From Rhizophagus clarus (lineage: Eukaryota > Glomeromycota > Glomeromycetes > Glomerales > Glomeraceae): a stretch of DNA of 64,000 nucleotides. The notes below the pieces were generated by a model. The model did no database searches and was not told the DNA's origin. It worked only from the letters and a program-made list of their open reading frames with translations. Location of the stretch: NCBI GenBank assembly GCA_015698045.1, contig BLAL01000288.1:124001-188000 (forward strand), given 5' to 3'. Position numbers and translations under genes: made by a program. How positions within the stretch are numbered: position 1 is the first letter of the stretch; each line of letters begins with the position of its first letter. Below, one piece after another: positions 36,703 to 48,360 of this stretch.

Positions 36703-39700
36703 GTGTTGATATTATGTATATGTTCCAAATGTAAGAAAAAAGGAACAGATAATATTGGTAAATATGTCTATCCTACTACCAGGTGGAGACATATTAATAA
36801 AGCAAAGAAGAATTATAATCTTGATGATGACGACGATAATGATAATGATGATGATGATGATGGTAACTTTAACGATGACGACGACGATGACAATGATGAC
36901 AATAATGATGATGATGATAACTTCAACGATAATGATAATAATGGTGTCGACGATGACGATGATGATGATGATGATGATGACGATGATGATGATGCCGATG
37001 ATGATGATGATGCCAACAACGATGATGATGATGATGTAGAACATAGGAGGTATTAAGGTGAATTTTTTTGTTATTTATTGGTTAGCGGTAATATCGGATA
37101 TTACAGTAAGTTACTTTTATTATATTTTTAGTTGTGATGATGATATGTGGAATGAATTTGATAATAAAGAAAGATCTTTAAAACCTACTGCTCCCGTTAA
37201 TGATACTTCGAATCAAGAATCTTCTACACCGCTTATTCCCATGGTAATTGATGATGATTACTATATTGACAAACAAGAAGGCAGTGATAACTGTGATGAA
37301 AAATCTTCAACTGCTGCAACTGAATCTAATGTAAATGAAAATGAGAATTCATCAGAAAATAATAATCTTTCAAATGAAAGTTTATATGATTATTTCGATG
37401 ATAATAATACATTCAAAATATTACAAATAGTAGTGATGATGAATTATCTGATGACAGTATTAATTTGATAGAAGGTAATATACTCTAATACTTATTAAAA
37501 TTATCTATAATAAATGATTATTAATGCAAAAACTTATTGTCTGTAGGATCTAATATTAATAATATTAATAAAGAAGTTGCTAGAGCCTAGAGGATTACAT
37601 CTTCTTGAAGTAAAAACTCGACGAAATATTACCGATACTGCCTTTAAAGAAATTGTCACTGCAGCTAGTAGTGTTTTTACAAGTCAACATACTGTATACT
37701 GATAAAAACACTTAAAAGTATAGTTCCTATTAAACCAATTTGGGTTGATATGTGTATTAACTCATGCTGTGCCTTTACTGGTAACTTGGAGACATTAAAT
37801 ATATGTACCTATTGTAAAGCTGAATGTTATCAGGATGGAGGGTGACCAAGAGCACAAGTAGCTTATTTTTCAATTTAGAGTTGAATTTACCATTCAATAT
37901 CAAGATCCAACACGTGCAAAACAATTGAGGTATCGTTCTGAATATACTATTAGAGAAAGAGATGGTTCTATTGGTGATGTATTCGATGGTACCCAATATA
38001 AATATCTATTGGAAAGGGGTTATTTTCAGGATGACCGTGACATTGCACTTTTAGGTTCTGTTGATGGTTACCAACTGTTTAAGCAAAAATGTGATGATTG
38101 CTGGATAATTTTATTTATTAATGCCAATTTGCCACCACATCAACGCGTAAAAAAAGAGAATTTACTTATTACCTCAATTATTCTGGGTCCTAAAGCTCTG
38201 AAAGACTTTAATTCTTTCATGAAACCAATAGTTGAAGAATTGTCTATTAGAAGGTAAATTTAATTATATTAAGATAATTATAATAAAAAAAAATTATTAA
38301 TATAATTATAAATTTCAGATGGTGTATAATGTTATGATGGTGCTACAAATGAAAATTTCCTATTAAAAGTTACAGTACTCTCTTGGTCTGGAGACACTCC
38401 TGGATTGTCTAAACTTGGGTGTTTGACTAGCCATAACTCTTATATGGCATGTCGTTACTGTGATCTTCGAGGAATATATAATAATCACGTATATTTTCCA
38501 ATAACGCCTCCATCAGGTAAAATGAGTGAAACTTATAATCCGTCAGAATTACCAAAAAAAAACCATAAAGATTATAAGATGAGAATTGAACAGATAGTGG
38601 CAATGCAACCATCAAGAACACGAGATGCACTAGCTTCTGATTTAGGTAAGCCTAATTGAACATTTTTTTTACTATAAAATTAATAATTATTATTCTTAAA
38701 ATAGGTGTGACAGGACGTAGTGTACTATTAGAAATTGAATCAACTCGATTTCCTACATGTTGTCTGGTAGATATAATGCATTTGTTTTATGAAAACATTA
38801 CACCATATATGTTAAGACATTGGATGGAGTCTTTTTTTAAAGATTCCATTCTTAATAACCAGCCATTTGTAATTAATAATAAACAATAGGTTAAGATTGG
38901 GAATGAAATGGAAATTACTAGAAAATCAATTCCAACTGATTTTAGTCGTCCCCCCGAAACATCCTTCTTCACCATAATGGCTTCAAAGCAAAAGAGTGGG
39001 CTTCTTGGATAACTTTATATTCAATACCATTGCTGAAAGATTGTTTACAAAATATCTTAAAGGTTGGTCCTTTTTTGTTAAAGCTGTTCAGCTTTGTCAA
39101 AAACGTAAATTATCTTTAGATAATCAAGATGAAATAAAAAATCTATTGCTGCAATTCTATCAGCATTACGAACGGTATATATTTTACATTATTTATTTCA
39201 TTTATTTGAAATCTTTACAGTTTTTTTTATTAATATGATTTTATTTTTTTAGTTATTATTATCAGTTTTTGGCATATCAACTAGACTTTTAAACTCGGGC
39301 CAATACTATATTTTGCATGTCGCTGATAGCATTCAGGATACTGGACCATGTTGGTCAACTTGGCAGTTCCCAATGGAGCACACTTGTGGAATGTTACAAC
39401 CACTGCCAAAATCAAGACTCCATCCATATAAGAATCTAACAAATAACGTATATTTGTTAGAATTATTTAATAATTTATGTTATTATAGAAAAATTTATGA
39501 ACAGATATTTCCGCCTATATCTTGTAAAGATTATAAAGAGCACTTGGTTTATACAAATGAGGATTATGAAGAAGAATTTCAATTGCCTTCTAAAAAATAT
39601 ACTCTCACACTCCAAGAAGTTAAAAAAATAAAAGATCATTTATCTGCAACAGATAATTCTGCATCAGAAATACAATTAAATGTATATTGAATTTATTTTT

Positions 39701-40249
39701 TTATTTTTTAGCTTTAATAGATATTGACTTATATTTACATTTTTTAGGATTTTGAGATTAATGGAATAAAATTTGGTCGTTTATTAACTTCAGGTGGATG
39801 GGTAATTAGATCAGAGTGGATACGTAGAAATAAAGACTGGTCTTGAATCAATTATACCATTTTGGTTAGTATTTTACACAATGTAATTATTTGTTAAATT
39901 TTATGTTTTTTAATAAATTTTATTATTTTTATTTAAGACACGTTTGGAAGTTGATAAATGGGCTCATATACCAAGTGCAACACCAGAATTCATAATAAAA
40001 ACATTTTATGCTCAGGTGAATTATTTTCTTGTATACAAGTATATGGATCAGAAGATAATGTTAGCAAATGTTAAATGGACAAATGAAGTTAATGAGGATG
40101 CATTAGGTACAACTTCCTTTGTAGGTGATGGTTCTACACAATTTATTGATATTACTGCAATTAATAGATGTGTAGGTTTTATGAAATTGGGACGTAAAAC
40201 ATATATTATTGATGAGGAGTGTATGGAAGAATGGACTAATAAAAATTAA
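36703..40249 (+). pseudogene. Tnp2-type transposase of a CACTA (EnSpm) element, decayed
   Basis: A multi-exon DNA transposon gene. It begins with a Cys cluster (LILCICSKCKKKG), then an Asp-rich tract from a GAT repeat (about 36820-37040). Introns are visible at 37050-37131, 38254-38318 and 38646-38704. The Transposase_21 core is clear: VWIDxCINSCCAFTG-like at about 37740, NLPPHQRVKKENLLITSIIL then GPKALKDFNSFMKPIVEEL at 38120-38250, CYDGATNENFLLKVTVLSWS, and FPTCCLVDIMHLFYENITPY at 38750-38810. A DUF4218-like part (VADSIQDTGPCWSTWQFPME) follows near 39315, and a C-terminal part at 39944-40249. Frame shifts occur near 37423, 37610, 37690 and 38970-39050, and stops at 38327, 38887 and 39844. 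It would cut and paste CACTA ends; termini were not found. Confidence 0.8.
36820..37045 (+). repeat. GAT/GAC trinucleotide repeat
   Basis: Imperfect GAT/GAC/AAT/AAC repeat within the first exon of the Tnp2 gene, encoding an Asp/Asn tract of about 70 residues. The long frames on the other strand and in other phases across it are artefacts of the repeat. Confidence 0.9.
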
Positions 40250-41783
40250 TGGTAATTTAATTTTTTTTTGCATGTTGCATATAATAAATTTATTACACGT
40301 TTTATATTTATACTATTATCAGTTTTATGTAAAATTTTTTGCATACCTTATAACTTTTGTTAAATTTTATTTAATAAAAAAAAAATTAATTTATATTATT
40401 TACATGATATAAAACCCCTATGCGGATATAGTAAATACCATTCAAACAAAATTTGAAGATTGATTAATTTAAATTAAATAAGAAAGTAAAAGAATATCAC
40501 CACGAGCAGAAAACCAATTAGATTTTAGATATGTAAAAATAACGGATTAATAAACTTAGCAGTTACAGTTTTTGTAGATTTAAGGTATTAAATAAACTTC
40601 ATTATATTACAGTATAATGCAAAAAAAAAAAATTTGCGTAAAAAAAAATCAGTCTTAATAAATTTAGAAAAAAACTTAGCCACAATCAATAAAATTAAAG
40701 GATCATAATTTTTTAATTGATAAAAAAATTATTTTTGTACTTGGAGGTAAAGAATCTCCTTGAATACAAAAAAATTATCCCTCCCATATATAGTAGCAAC
40801 CTGCTTATATCCTATAAAATTTAGGTGCCAATTATTCAACATTTTATATATGAACATAAAACCATTTACAAAACTTTGGGGTATGTCATGCAAAAAATAA
40901 ATAAAAAACTTGCATCTCGCAATAAACTGAGTTGTACTTTGGTAAGTATTTACAAAACTTTGATTATATAAACTTGTTCAAAGTTATTAAAAATCAAAAT
41001 AAAATTCTATTTTTTTACTTGGATACTGTAATTTACGCAAGAAATCGAAGTGCTCTATATTTAATGTAATGTAATTTTGAAATGTAATAACGTATTCATT
41101 TCTTCATAATATTTACAGAATTTTACCCAGCAAATTTTTTGCCAATTGATGTCGAATTTTAGTTTCACAAATCAATTGTTCATAAATTATCTTGATCAAA
41201 AATTCATCAAAGCCTAAAAAAATAAACTACATTTAATCTTTTGCGCTTAAGAATTTCTTTTTGACTTAAAAAATAAATTCTGAATAAAAACATAGTAAAC
41301 ATATTCTTACTTTCAGAATTAAAGGATAATAGGTTTTTTTATATTGGTAATAGACTTTAGTTTTACCTCCATCTAGTCAATTCAGCTGGACAAGTAAGTT
41401 CCATTTTTGTTTTCATTATTATTTTGTTTCAGTTATATATATTATTTTTTTCAATTAAAACGATTATTAATATACTAACTGTTCTAACTGATTCAATTTT
41501 TCCTTTAGAATTACTTCACACAGTTTATATACACTTTTTTTTGTGAGTGAGTTGTAGTGAGTTGGTTGGTATGATGTTCCTAGTCGTGCAACTTGGCTGG
41601 ATATCAAGGTTTTACAATACAAGTTTAAGATAAATTTTAATAAATAATTATGATTTGTGTGATCTATTTTTTAATTTACTGCATCAAAATTTGCCTTGAC
41701 AATTAATAATTGATTGTTAAGCGATAGCAGTTCAGATTTTAGGTACAATTATGCAAAAAGAAATAAAATTTCTTTTTTTATAA
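40250..41783. other. AT-rich DNA downstream of Tnp2
   Basis: No coding signal. TTGTAGTG at about 41550 matches a generic CACTA-element end in orientation, but no partner was found at the other side, so it is not called as a terminus. Confidence 0.4.
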
Positions 41784-42543
41784 TCAATTAAATATTTTAT
41801 TTTCATTTAATACATCATTACAATTATGACTATTTATTTGATATTTTAAAGATCGTATTTGACTATTTAGATCTTTAATATGACTTTCAGCTCTAAATGC
41901 CCGTTGAAGATTTCTGGTACTTTGAGAAATCATACTTGATCTTGCTATAATTTTTAAAAAAAAGTTAAGAATATGATGCTAAAGTCCATATTCATGAAGC
42001 TTTCATACCTCTTATTCGTGAATTCTGCCTCTCCAAGTCTTCTATATGTTGTTCTTGGAAGACCTCAATCTTTTCCAAATTATTGATGAGTTGCTGCTGT
42101 TGTTGCAATTCTTCCTGCAGTTGGAGTAGTACTGAAAAACAAAATTATTTTGAAATTCATTTTCTATATATTGTCATTTAATACAATAATAATTTATAAT
42201 TACCTTTATCTTTATTTTCAATTGTTTCATTTAAAGAGTTGACCTAAACCAATTTTTTGATTAGAAACCAGATAACAACTGAATACAATTATATACTTCA
42301 CAAATCCTTTTATTAAACCCTCCAAAAAAAATAAATAAAAAAAAAAATAAAAAATATATAAAGAAAAAAAAAATTAAAAAAAGCTATCTAAAAGAACTGA
42401 AAAACTATGAGCGAACCTAGTAACCACTCTAGGGCAGTTCTAAAGTATCCACTCACCTTTTCTCTTTTTCTTTTATTACTTAAAAAGGATTTAATTTTTC
42501 GTTCTTGTAATTTATTTTGGCTTCTTTTGTGAATTATTTTCAT
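41784..42543 (-). CDS. Small coiled-coil protein, four exons, intact
   Basis: Exons in transcript order: 42457-42543, 42204-42243, 42009-42131 and 41784-41944. Donors are GTGAGT, GTAATT and GTATGA; every acceptor is AG; phases match throughout, giving 411 nt and 136 residues without a break. The protein has a basic N-terminus (MKIIHKRSQNKLQERKIKSF, LSNKRKREK) that could be a nuclear signal, then almost continuous heptads (LLQLQEELQQQQQLINNLEK, IEVFQEQHIEDLERQNSRIR, HIKDLNSQIRSLKYQINSHN). No enzyme or DNA-binding domain is visible; a structural or adaptor role is the most one can infer. It lies 1.5 kb from the Tnp2 remnant and may be a passenger of that element or a host gene. Confidence 0.7.
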
Positions 42544-43494
42544 TTGAATTGAAGGGAAAGGTAGGTATTCATAAGATTAAGCAATTTTTTAAAACAAAAA
42601 AGAAATTAATTTGTAAAATTTCTTATCAAAGTAATTTATAGTGTGTATTTACTTTATTTAGTGATTAAACATCCATGATCAAGATCAATTGACTTTATGT
42701 ATAGGACAAATCACACATTGCACAATTCAAATTATTTATACAGAGAATAATCTAAACATCTTAAACAATAGGATTTGTGAAACATAACTCATTTTGCCAC
42801 CTCCTTACCTTCTTATAATAATCATAGATAAAAAAAATGTAAAGAAATTTACGTTGCAGCTGTAAAAAAATGTGCTAAAAAAATTCTGGGAAAGGTCTAG
42901 ATGATTCACTTTACAAATTTTACCAATAAAGTTAAATAGTTTTTGGCCACAATAATAAATAGGTAAACCTTGCATACATTAAAAATAAATACATTTGCAA
43001 CTCACAATTGAAGTATAATGCCATCTAAAAATGCATACTGACTGATCACCATCATACAATTGTAATTGTCCACTGAAATTTGAATGCATATTTTCAAATT
43101 GTACAATAATTGCACAATTTTTATATCCTAACTTTTTATTACAAAATTATTGTAAAAATATTTTATATATAGTATTTCATTTATATTTTTAAATTATATT
43201 TGTAAATCCTTATAAAATGATATTCAAGTTTTACAAAATTATTTCAATATAATAAAAGTATCTTATAACTATTATAAAACCAATTCAAAAAAAATAGCAT
43301 TTTTAGTAAAATATATATATGATCATTTTCCATAAATGGAAATCAAAATGTTGATCAATATAAAAAGCAATAAGTTACTTGTTACCTCGCTATGTTGATC
43401 AATACAAGTTAGTTGTTGTAAATCAACAAGTAGCTTATTAATTTATAACAACTTACTTGTTAATTTACAACAACTAACTAGTTGTTTTTACAAC
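42544..43494. other. AT-rich DNA, nothing recognised
   Basis: Around 43050-43120 short palindromes of the ACAATTGT type recur, resembling those at 33150-33230. No gene. Confidence 0.35.
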
Positions 43495-43775
43495 AACCTT
43501 TTGACTTCTATGGTACATCATAGAATTGTATGGAATTTGTTTGAATTTGTACAGAATTTAATTTTGTATGGAACTTGTCATTCAGAATTTGTACAGAATT
43601 TATCTAAATGTATATAATATATAATTTTGTACAGAATTTGTATAGAATTAGTCATCCAGAATTTATACAGACTTTATCTGAGTGTATATAGTATATAATT
43701 TTGTACAGAATTTGTGCAGAATTTATCTGAATGTATATACTATATAATTTTGTATAGAATTCATCAGGAATGTTA
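43495..43775 (+). repeat. Irregular minisatellite with TTTGTACAGAATTT motif
   Basis: TTTTGTACAGAATTTGT and GAATGTATATAxTATATAAT recur three to four times at 49-74 bp spacing, directly before the hAT-like element at 43789. Confidence 0.7.
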
Positions 43776-43788
43776 TATCAGTTCAGAT

Positions 43789-44643
43789 TAGGGTTGGATC
43801 AGTCCTAGCAAAGACCAGTCCTGTATCAGTCTTGGGACCAGTTCTCATGGTTTTCAGTCCAAGATTTGAGGACCAGTCTGGACCAGAGACCGATCCATAT
43901 AATTTTTTAGATCCAATAAAATAATTGCTAGAATGGCAGGTTTCAATTTTTTTTATGAAATAATGACGTTTTGGCTCTTTTGTTATATTTCTTTATGTAA
44001 AAATGCACAAACAACATTTTTTTAAATCTACTTTATGAAAAAAAAATGCCAAAATGACATTTTTTTTACAAATTATATATGAAAAAATACCAGTTTGGCA
44101 TTGTTTTTCTTATTATTTATGAATGAAAAATGCCAAAATAATGGCAGGTTTTTCATTTTATTTTATAAAAAACATCAAAATGGCATTTAATTTTTTTTCA
44201 TTTTACTTTATAAAAGATGCAGAAATATTTATTTATAAAAAAGCACTTCTGGGAGGATATTTTTTTCCAAAAAATGCCGTTTAATTATTTATTCAAATTA
44301 CCTTATTTTTTCATAAAATAGTATGGAAAAATGCTGTTTTCTTCTTTTTTATGTTATTTTAACTCTTTTTTCATATTAATTATATATTAAAAAAATGCTA
44401 TTTTAGCTGGTTTTCACATTATTTTATAAAAATAACATTTATGAATCATTTTGGTCATATTAATCAAACAGGTTACCTGATCCAATTTGATCTGACTTGA
44501 TCTCTAAATTAAAAAAACCCGCACCAAATTTATCAGAAGTTTCAGAATATTTTAAATTGGTCCAGTTCTGGTCTGGTCTGGTCCTGGCTGAAAGACTGGT
44601 CTTTTGGGACCAGACTAGACTGGACTGGACTTGTCAAACCCTA
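43789..44643. mobile_element. Non-autonomous hAT-like element, 855 bp
   Basis: Starts TAGGGTTGGATCAGTCC and ends with the inverse of TAGGGTTTGACAAGTCC. Flanking octamers GTTCAGAT (43781-43788) and GTTCAATT (44644-44651) look like a diverged 8-bp target duplication, the hAT size. Both ends are packed with GGACCAG/CTGGTCC-type motifs, as expected for subterminal transposase binding sites. The middle (43960-44420) is an eroded tandem array of AAAATGCCAAAATGGCATTTT hairpins rather than coding DNA. It must have been mobilised in trans. Confidence 0.75.
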
Positions 44644-44651
44644 GTTCAATT

Positions 44652-45103
44652 CTGTAACAATCTGCATTTTTATTTTTTGAAAATTTTTTATAAAAATTCT
44701 GATAATCTCTAAAATTGCAGATTTTAAAACATTTCACACAAAAATCTTGAGATCTTCACATTTTTCTCTTTTATTTACACAAACCTTTTTTTTTATTTCA
44801 ACAAACTTTGCATTTCCTATTTGTTTCAGCACTTAAATTTTTGTTCACAGTGCTTTAAAAAATAATCTTTTTTAATACTTTTTAAAGGAATGATTTTTTT
44901 CAACTTTTTTAATTTAAAGAAATAATCTGTTAAGGTATTAAAAAAAAATTGAAATTATTTTTAAGCTTTGAAGCTTTACAGGAACATCAGATTAAAAAAG
45001 TTTTTTTTTGAAGAACTTTTCTCTTACCTATTTTTGCCAGTTTTTTTGGATATTAAAAGTATCTTCATAAATTTTAACAAATTTTAATCTGAAAATCCCA
45101 AAG
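44652..45103. other. AT-rich DNA, nothing recognised
   Basis: T-rich sequence with no gene signal. Confidence 0.4.
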
Positions 45104-45325
45104 ATGAGCTTTTTATCACAATCAGAACAGAGAATATATCACACCTATAAAAAACAAAATCTGTTACTTGGGATGTTTTTTCGCTACCAAAAATTTATCA
45201 AAGGGGTAGAAAAAGACTATAATTTTAATAAAAATATTATTTTTGAATCAATTACATACAATATTAATGCACTATTTTGTCTGATTCGTAAATATAGGAT
45301 ACTTCTGTTTATATATAAAGAATAA
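45104..45325 (+). CDS. Small hypothetical ORF
   Basis: A 73-codon ATG-started frame (MSFLSQSEQRIYHTYKKQNL, LLGMFFRYQKFIKGVEKDYN, FNKNIIFESITYNINALFCL). Its amphipathic helical look and low Asn/Ile runs make it more protein-like than neighbouring frames. It could be the first part of a longer spliced or truncated gene. No family is recognised. Confidence 0.35.
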   Translation: MSFLSQSEQRIYHTYKKQNLLLGMFFRYQKFIKGVEKDYNFNKNIIFESITYNINALFCLIRKYRILLFIYKE

Positions 45326-45641
45326 TATAAAGAATATTATTATACTGAGCATGATGAATCAAACCAAATGATTCTTATTATACATACCTTCTAAAACTTT
45401 TGTGAGAAATAATGGCACATCTTAAGTTCTAATAAATAACAAACAAGTGGCCTTTGTAAAACAAAACATATGAAGAATTAATTTAAAGCTAAATTAAAAG
45501 TAGCAAAATCTGATGTCAGATAGTCTTAGAGAGATTCAATTTCCCTATAAGGTAATCAAGACACCTTTAGGAGAACAACAGTTGTTCAGGTTTTTTAAAC
45601 ATTATACACATATTATTTGCGCTAAGAATGACATTGAAGGT

Positions 45642-45980
45642 TGTCATGCCGAATTTCTGCCACTTCTGGCACAACAAGAAATACCATAAAAACAATTTAC
45701 TAAACTTTTACTTTTCTCAAATATAAACTTTATTTAAACTCTAAAACTTTATTATCTCTAAATAATTAGGTAGTTACATTTTTAAGTATTCGTAATCTAA
45801 CCTATGCTTAACGTTCGTTTTACTAAGTCTACAAACTGGGGTTTATATATTATTTCATCCGTTGATTAATGATCTACTTTAATAATTAATAAAATGACTA
45901 CTAATTTCGTACTATATATTTGACTATCTTAATTTGATGATCTATTTAATCACATGACTTCATCGATTTCTGTCATTACA
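45642..45980 (-). repeat. 3' LTR of the minus-strand Ty3/gypsy element
   Basis: In element orientation it begins TGTAATGACA directly after the polypurine tract and ends near TTCGGCATGACA, giving about 339 bp. The outer edge is inferred from the terminal TG/CA and short inverted ends. There is no second LTR copy in the window to confirm it. Confidence 0.55.
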
Positions 45981-46719
45981 AATCCCTCCCCCTTAAGAAT
46001 TTGTGACCTCACAAATCATATTTTAAGATAATCCTTTCTATCATAGTAAATCTTTAATAACGTACCATTTATTGGAGTTTTAAATACCTTACTATCTAAT
46101 GTTTTAATCTTATATACATTATTATCCTGTATATCATGAATCAAATACGGTCCTTTCCATTTATCATCTAACTTTCCAGTTCTTGCATTATCTCTTGAAG
46201 CCTTAAACTTTAAAACTTTATTTCCAATTTCAAAATTAATATGACTCTTCTTTATTCTCTTATCATAGTATTCCTTCTGTTTAGTTTGTGCCTTCACAAT
46301 TTCTTTCTGGACTCTTCTCCTAGCACTTGGTAAATCTTCTAATAAATCTATTATCCTTTCATCATTACTTGGGTCGTTATTATCAAAATACCTAGCTTTT
46401 CTACCATATACCAAGTAAAATGGTTTTACTTTAGTGGATGAATGAACTCTATCTCTATATGCAAATAATATTGAAGGGATCTTTTCATCCCAATCATTAT
46501 TGGTTGCTAACTTTGCTAATGCCTCGCATAAAGTTTTATTAAATCTCTCCACTAATCCATTTGTTTGAGGATGATAACTTGTAGAAAAGTTATGTTTTAT
46601 ATTAAACCTTTCTGTTAATGATTCTACTAATTTATTCTTGAAATGTGTTCCTCTATCACTAATGATCTTTTGTGGACATCCATGCCTACAAATTATATCT
46701 TCATATATGAACTTAGCAG

Positions 46720-47894
46720 TAAAGTTGCCTGCCGAAACTAAAGAGTTTCGACATGTCGAAATTGTCAAAACTATTTCGACATTTCGACATTGGCCTTCCG
46801 ATTTGTCGAAATGCCGAAATAGTTTCGACATGTCAAAATTGTCGAAACTATTTCGTCACGTGATATATATAATATATACATATTGTCAATTTAACGAAAA
46901 AAACCATTTCGCAACAGTTTTTCAAGTATTTAATAAAAAACGTTGCGAGACGTTTTTTATTTTTTAATTTTTAAACAAAAAAAACCGTTTTGCAACGGGT
47001 TTTCAAGCATTTAATAAAAAATGTTGCGAAAAATTTTTTATTTTGATTTTTTAAGCGAAAAACGCAACGTTTTTCAAGCTTTTTTTTTTAACTTAGAAAA
47101 AAAAACCGTTTCGCAACGGTTTTTCAAGTATTTAATAAAAAACGTTGCGAAACATTTTTTATTTTTTTAACTTAAAAAAAACCATTTTGCAATGGTATTT
47201 AATAAAAAACATTGCGAAACGTTTTTTATTTTTGATTTTTTAAACAAAAAAAAACCAATTCGCAACGGTATTTAATAAAAAACGTTGTGAAACGTTTTTT
47301 ATTTTTGATTTTTTAAACAAAAAAAAACTGTTTCACAACGGTATTTAATAAAAAATGTTGTGAAACGTTTTTTATTTTTGATTTTTTAAGCGAAAAATGC
47401 AACGTTTTTCAAGCTTTTTTTTTTTAATTTAGAAAAAAAACCGTTTTGCAACGGTTTTTCGATTATTTAATAAAAATGTTGCAAAACGTTTTTTATTTTT
47501 GAATTTTTAAGCGAAAAAAACCGTTTCGCAACAGTTTTTCAAGCTTTTTTTTTAACTTAAAAAAAAACCGTTTCGCAACGGTTTTTCAAGCATTTAATAA
47601 AAAATGGTGCAAACCGTTTTTTATTTTTTAACTTAAAGAAAAAAAACCATTGCGCAATGGTTTTTCAATTATTTAATAAAAAACGTTGTGAAACGTTTCT
47701 TATTTTTGAATTTTTATTATAATGAATGAAACCTGTTGCGAAACATTGTGATTTTACTTTCAGCAGTTTCGACATGTCGAAACTAGTTTCGACAATTTCG
47801 ACGTGTCGAAACTATTTCAGCATTTCGGCATTTCGACATATTTTAGGTTTCGACATTTCGACATTGGCCAATTGAGTTTCGGCAGGCAACTTTA
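46720..47894. mobile_element. Non-autonomous hAT-like element inside the integrase, 1175 bp
   Basis: The ends are a perfect 20-bp inverted repeat, TAAAGTTGCCTGCCGAAACT, flanked by an exact 8-bp duplication CTTAGCAG (46712-46719 and 47895-47902), the hallmark of hAT insertion. Inside each end TTTCGACATGTCGAAA-type palindromes are repeated many times. The middle (about 46900-47740) is a variable 80-130 bp tandem array built on AAACCGTTTCGCAACGG and ACGTTGCGAAACGTTTT. No transposase is present. Perfect ends suggest a fairly recent insertion. Confidence 0.9.
46900..47740. repeat. Hairpin minisatellite within the hAT-like element
   Basis: About nine units, each with an AACCGTT/GCAACGG hairpin, a TTTAATAAAAAA spacer and an AACGTTGCGAAACGTT hairpin. 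Unit lengths vary by deletion of the TTTTTCAAGC segment. Base changes between units often fall in both arms (CGTTTCGCAACG versus CATTTTGCAATG). Confidence 0.8.
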
Positions 47895-48360
47895 CTTAGC
47901 AGTTTCTTCAGCAGTGTCTCTTGTTACAGCCCTTGCTTCTGGCCATTTAGTAAAATAATCCATTGCTACTATAATATATCTTTTTCTATTTTTCGTAAAA
48001 GGTAATGGTCCAACAAAATCTATTCCTATTTGATAAAATGGTTCTTTAGTTTCTATGGGATTCATTTCATATTTACTCGAAATTTCCCCTCTTCTTTGAC
48101 ATTGTTCACATGATTTAACATATCCTTCTATATCCCTATCCATTCCTTTCCAATAGTACTTTTCTTTTATTTTCTCCTGTGTAGCTCTTATACCAAAATG
48201 TGCTGCTAACTCATGATCATGTAACAAATACATCATTCCTTCATATTCATCTTCTTTTATAACTAAGTGGGGAATCTTATTCTTTACTCTATATAGTCTT
48301 TCATCAATAATTTGATATTTGGGGTATTTATTAATGTTCTCATATACTTCATTATATTTA

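Noticed and set aside
36712-37044. Long open frames of poly-Ile, poly-Ser and poly-Met across the GAT repeat
   Set aside because: They are other-phase and opposite-strand readings of one trinucleotide repeat; only the Asp frame joins to transposase coding.
41540-41565. TTGTAGTG as the right end of the CACTA element
   Set aside because: No matching CACTACAA-type end or target duplication was found on the left of the Tnp2 gene.
33150-43120. Similar ACAATTATTG/ACAATTGTAATTG clusters at both sides of the Tnp2 cluster as possible terminal repeats
   Set aside because: The likeness is short, AT-rich and in direct orientation; chance or a common low-complexity motif is more likely.
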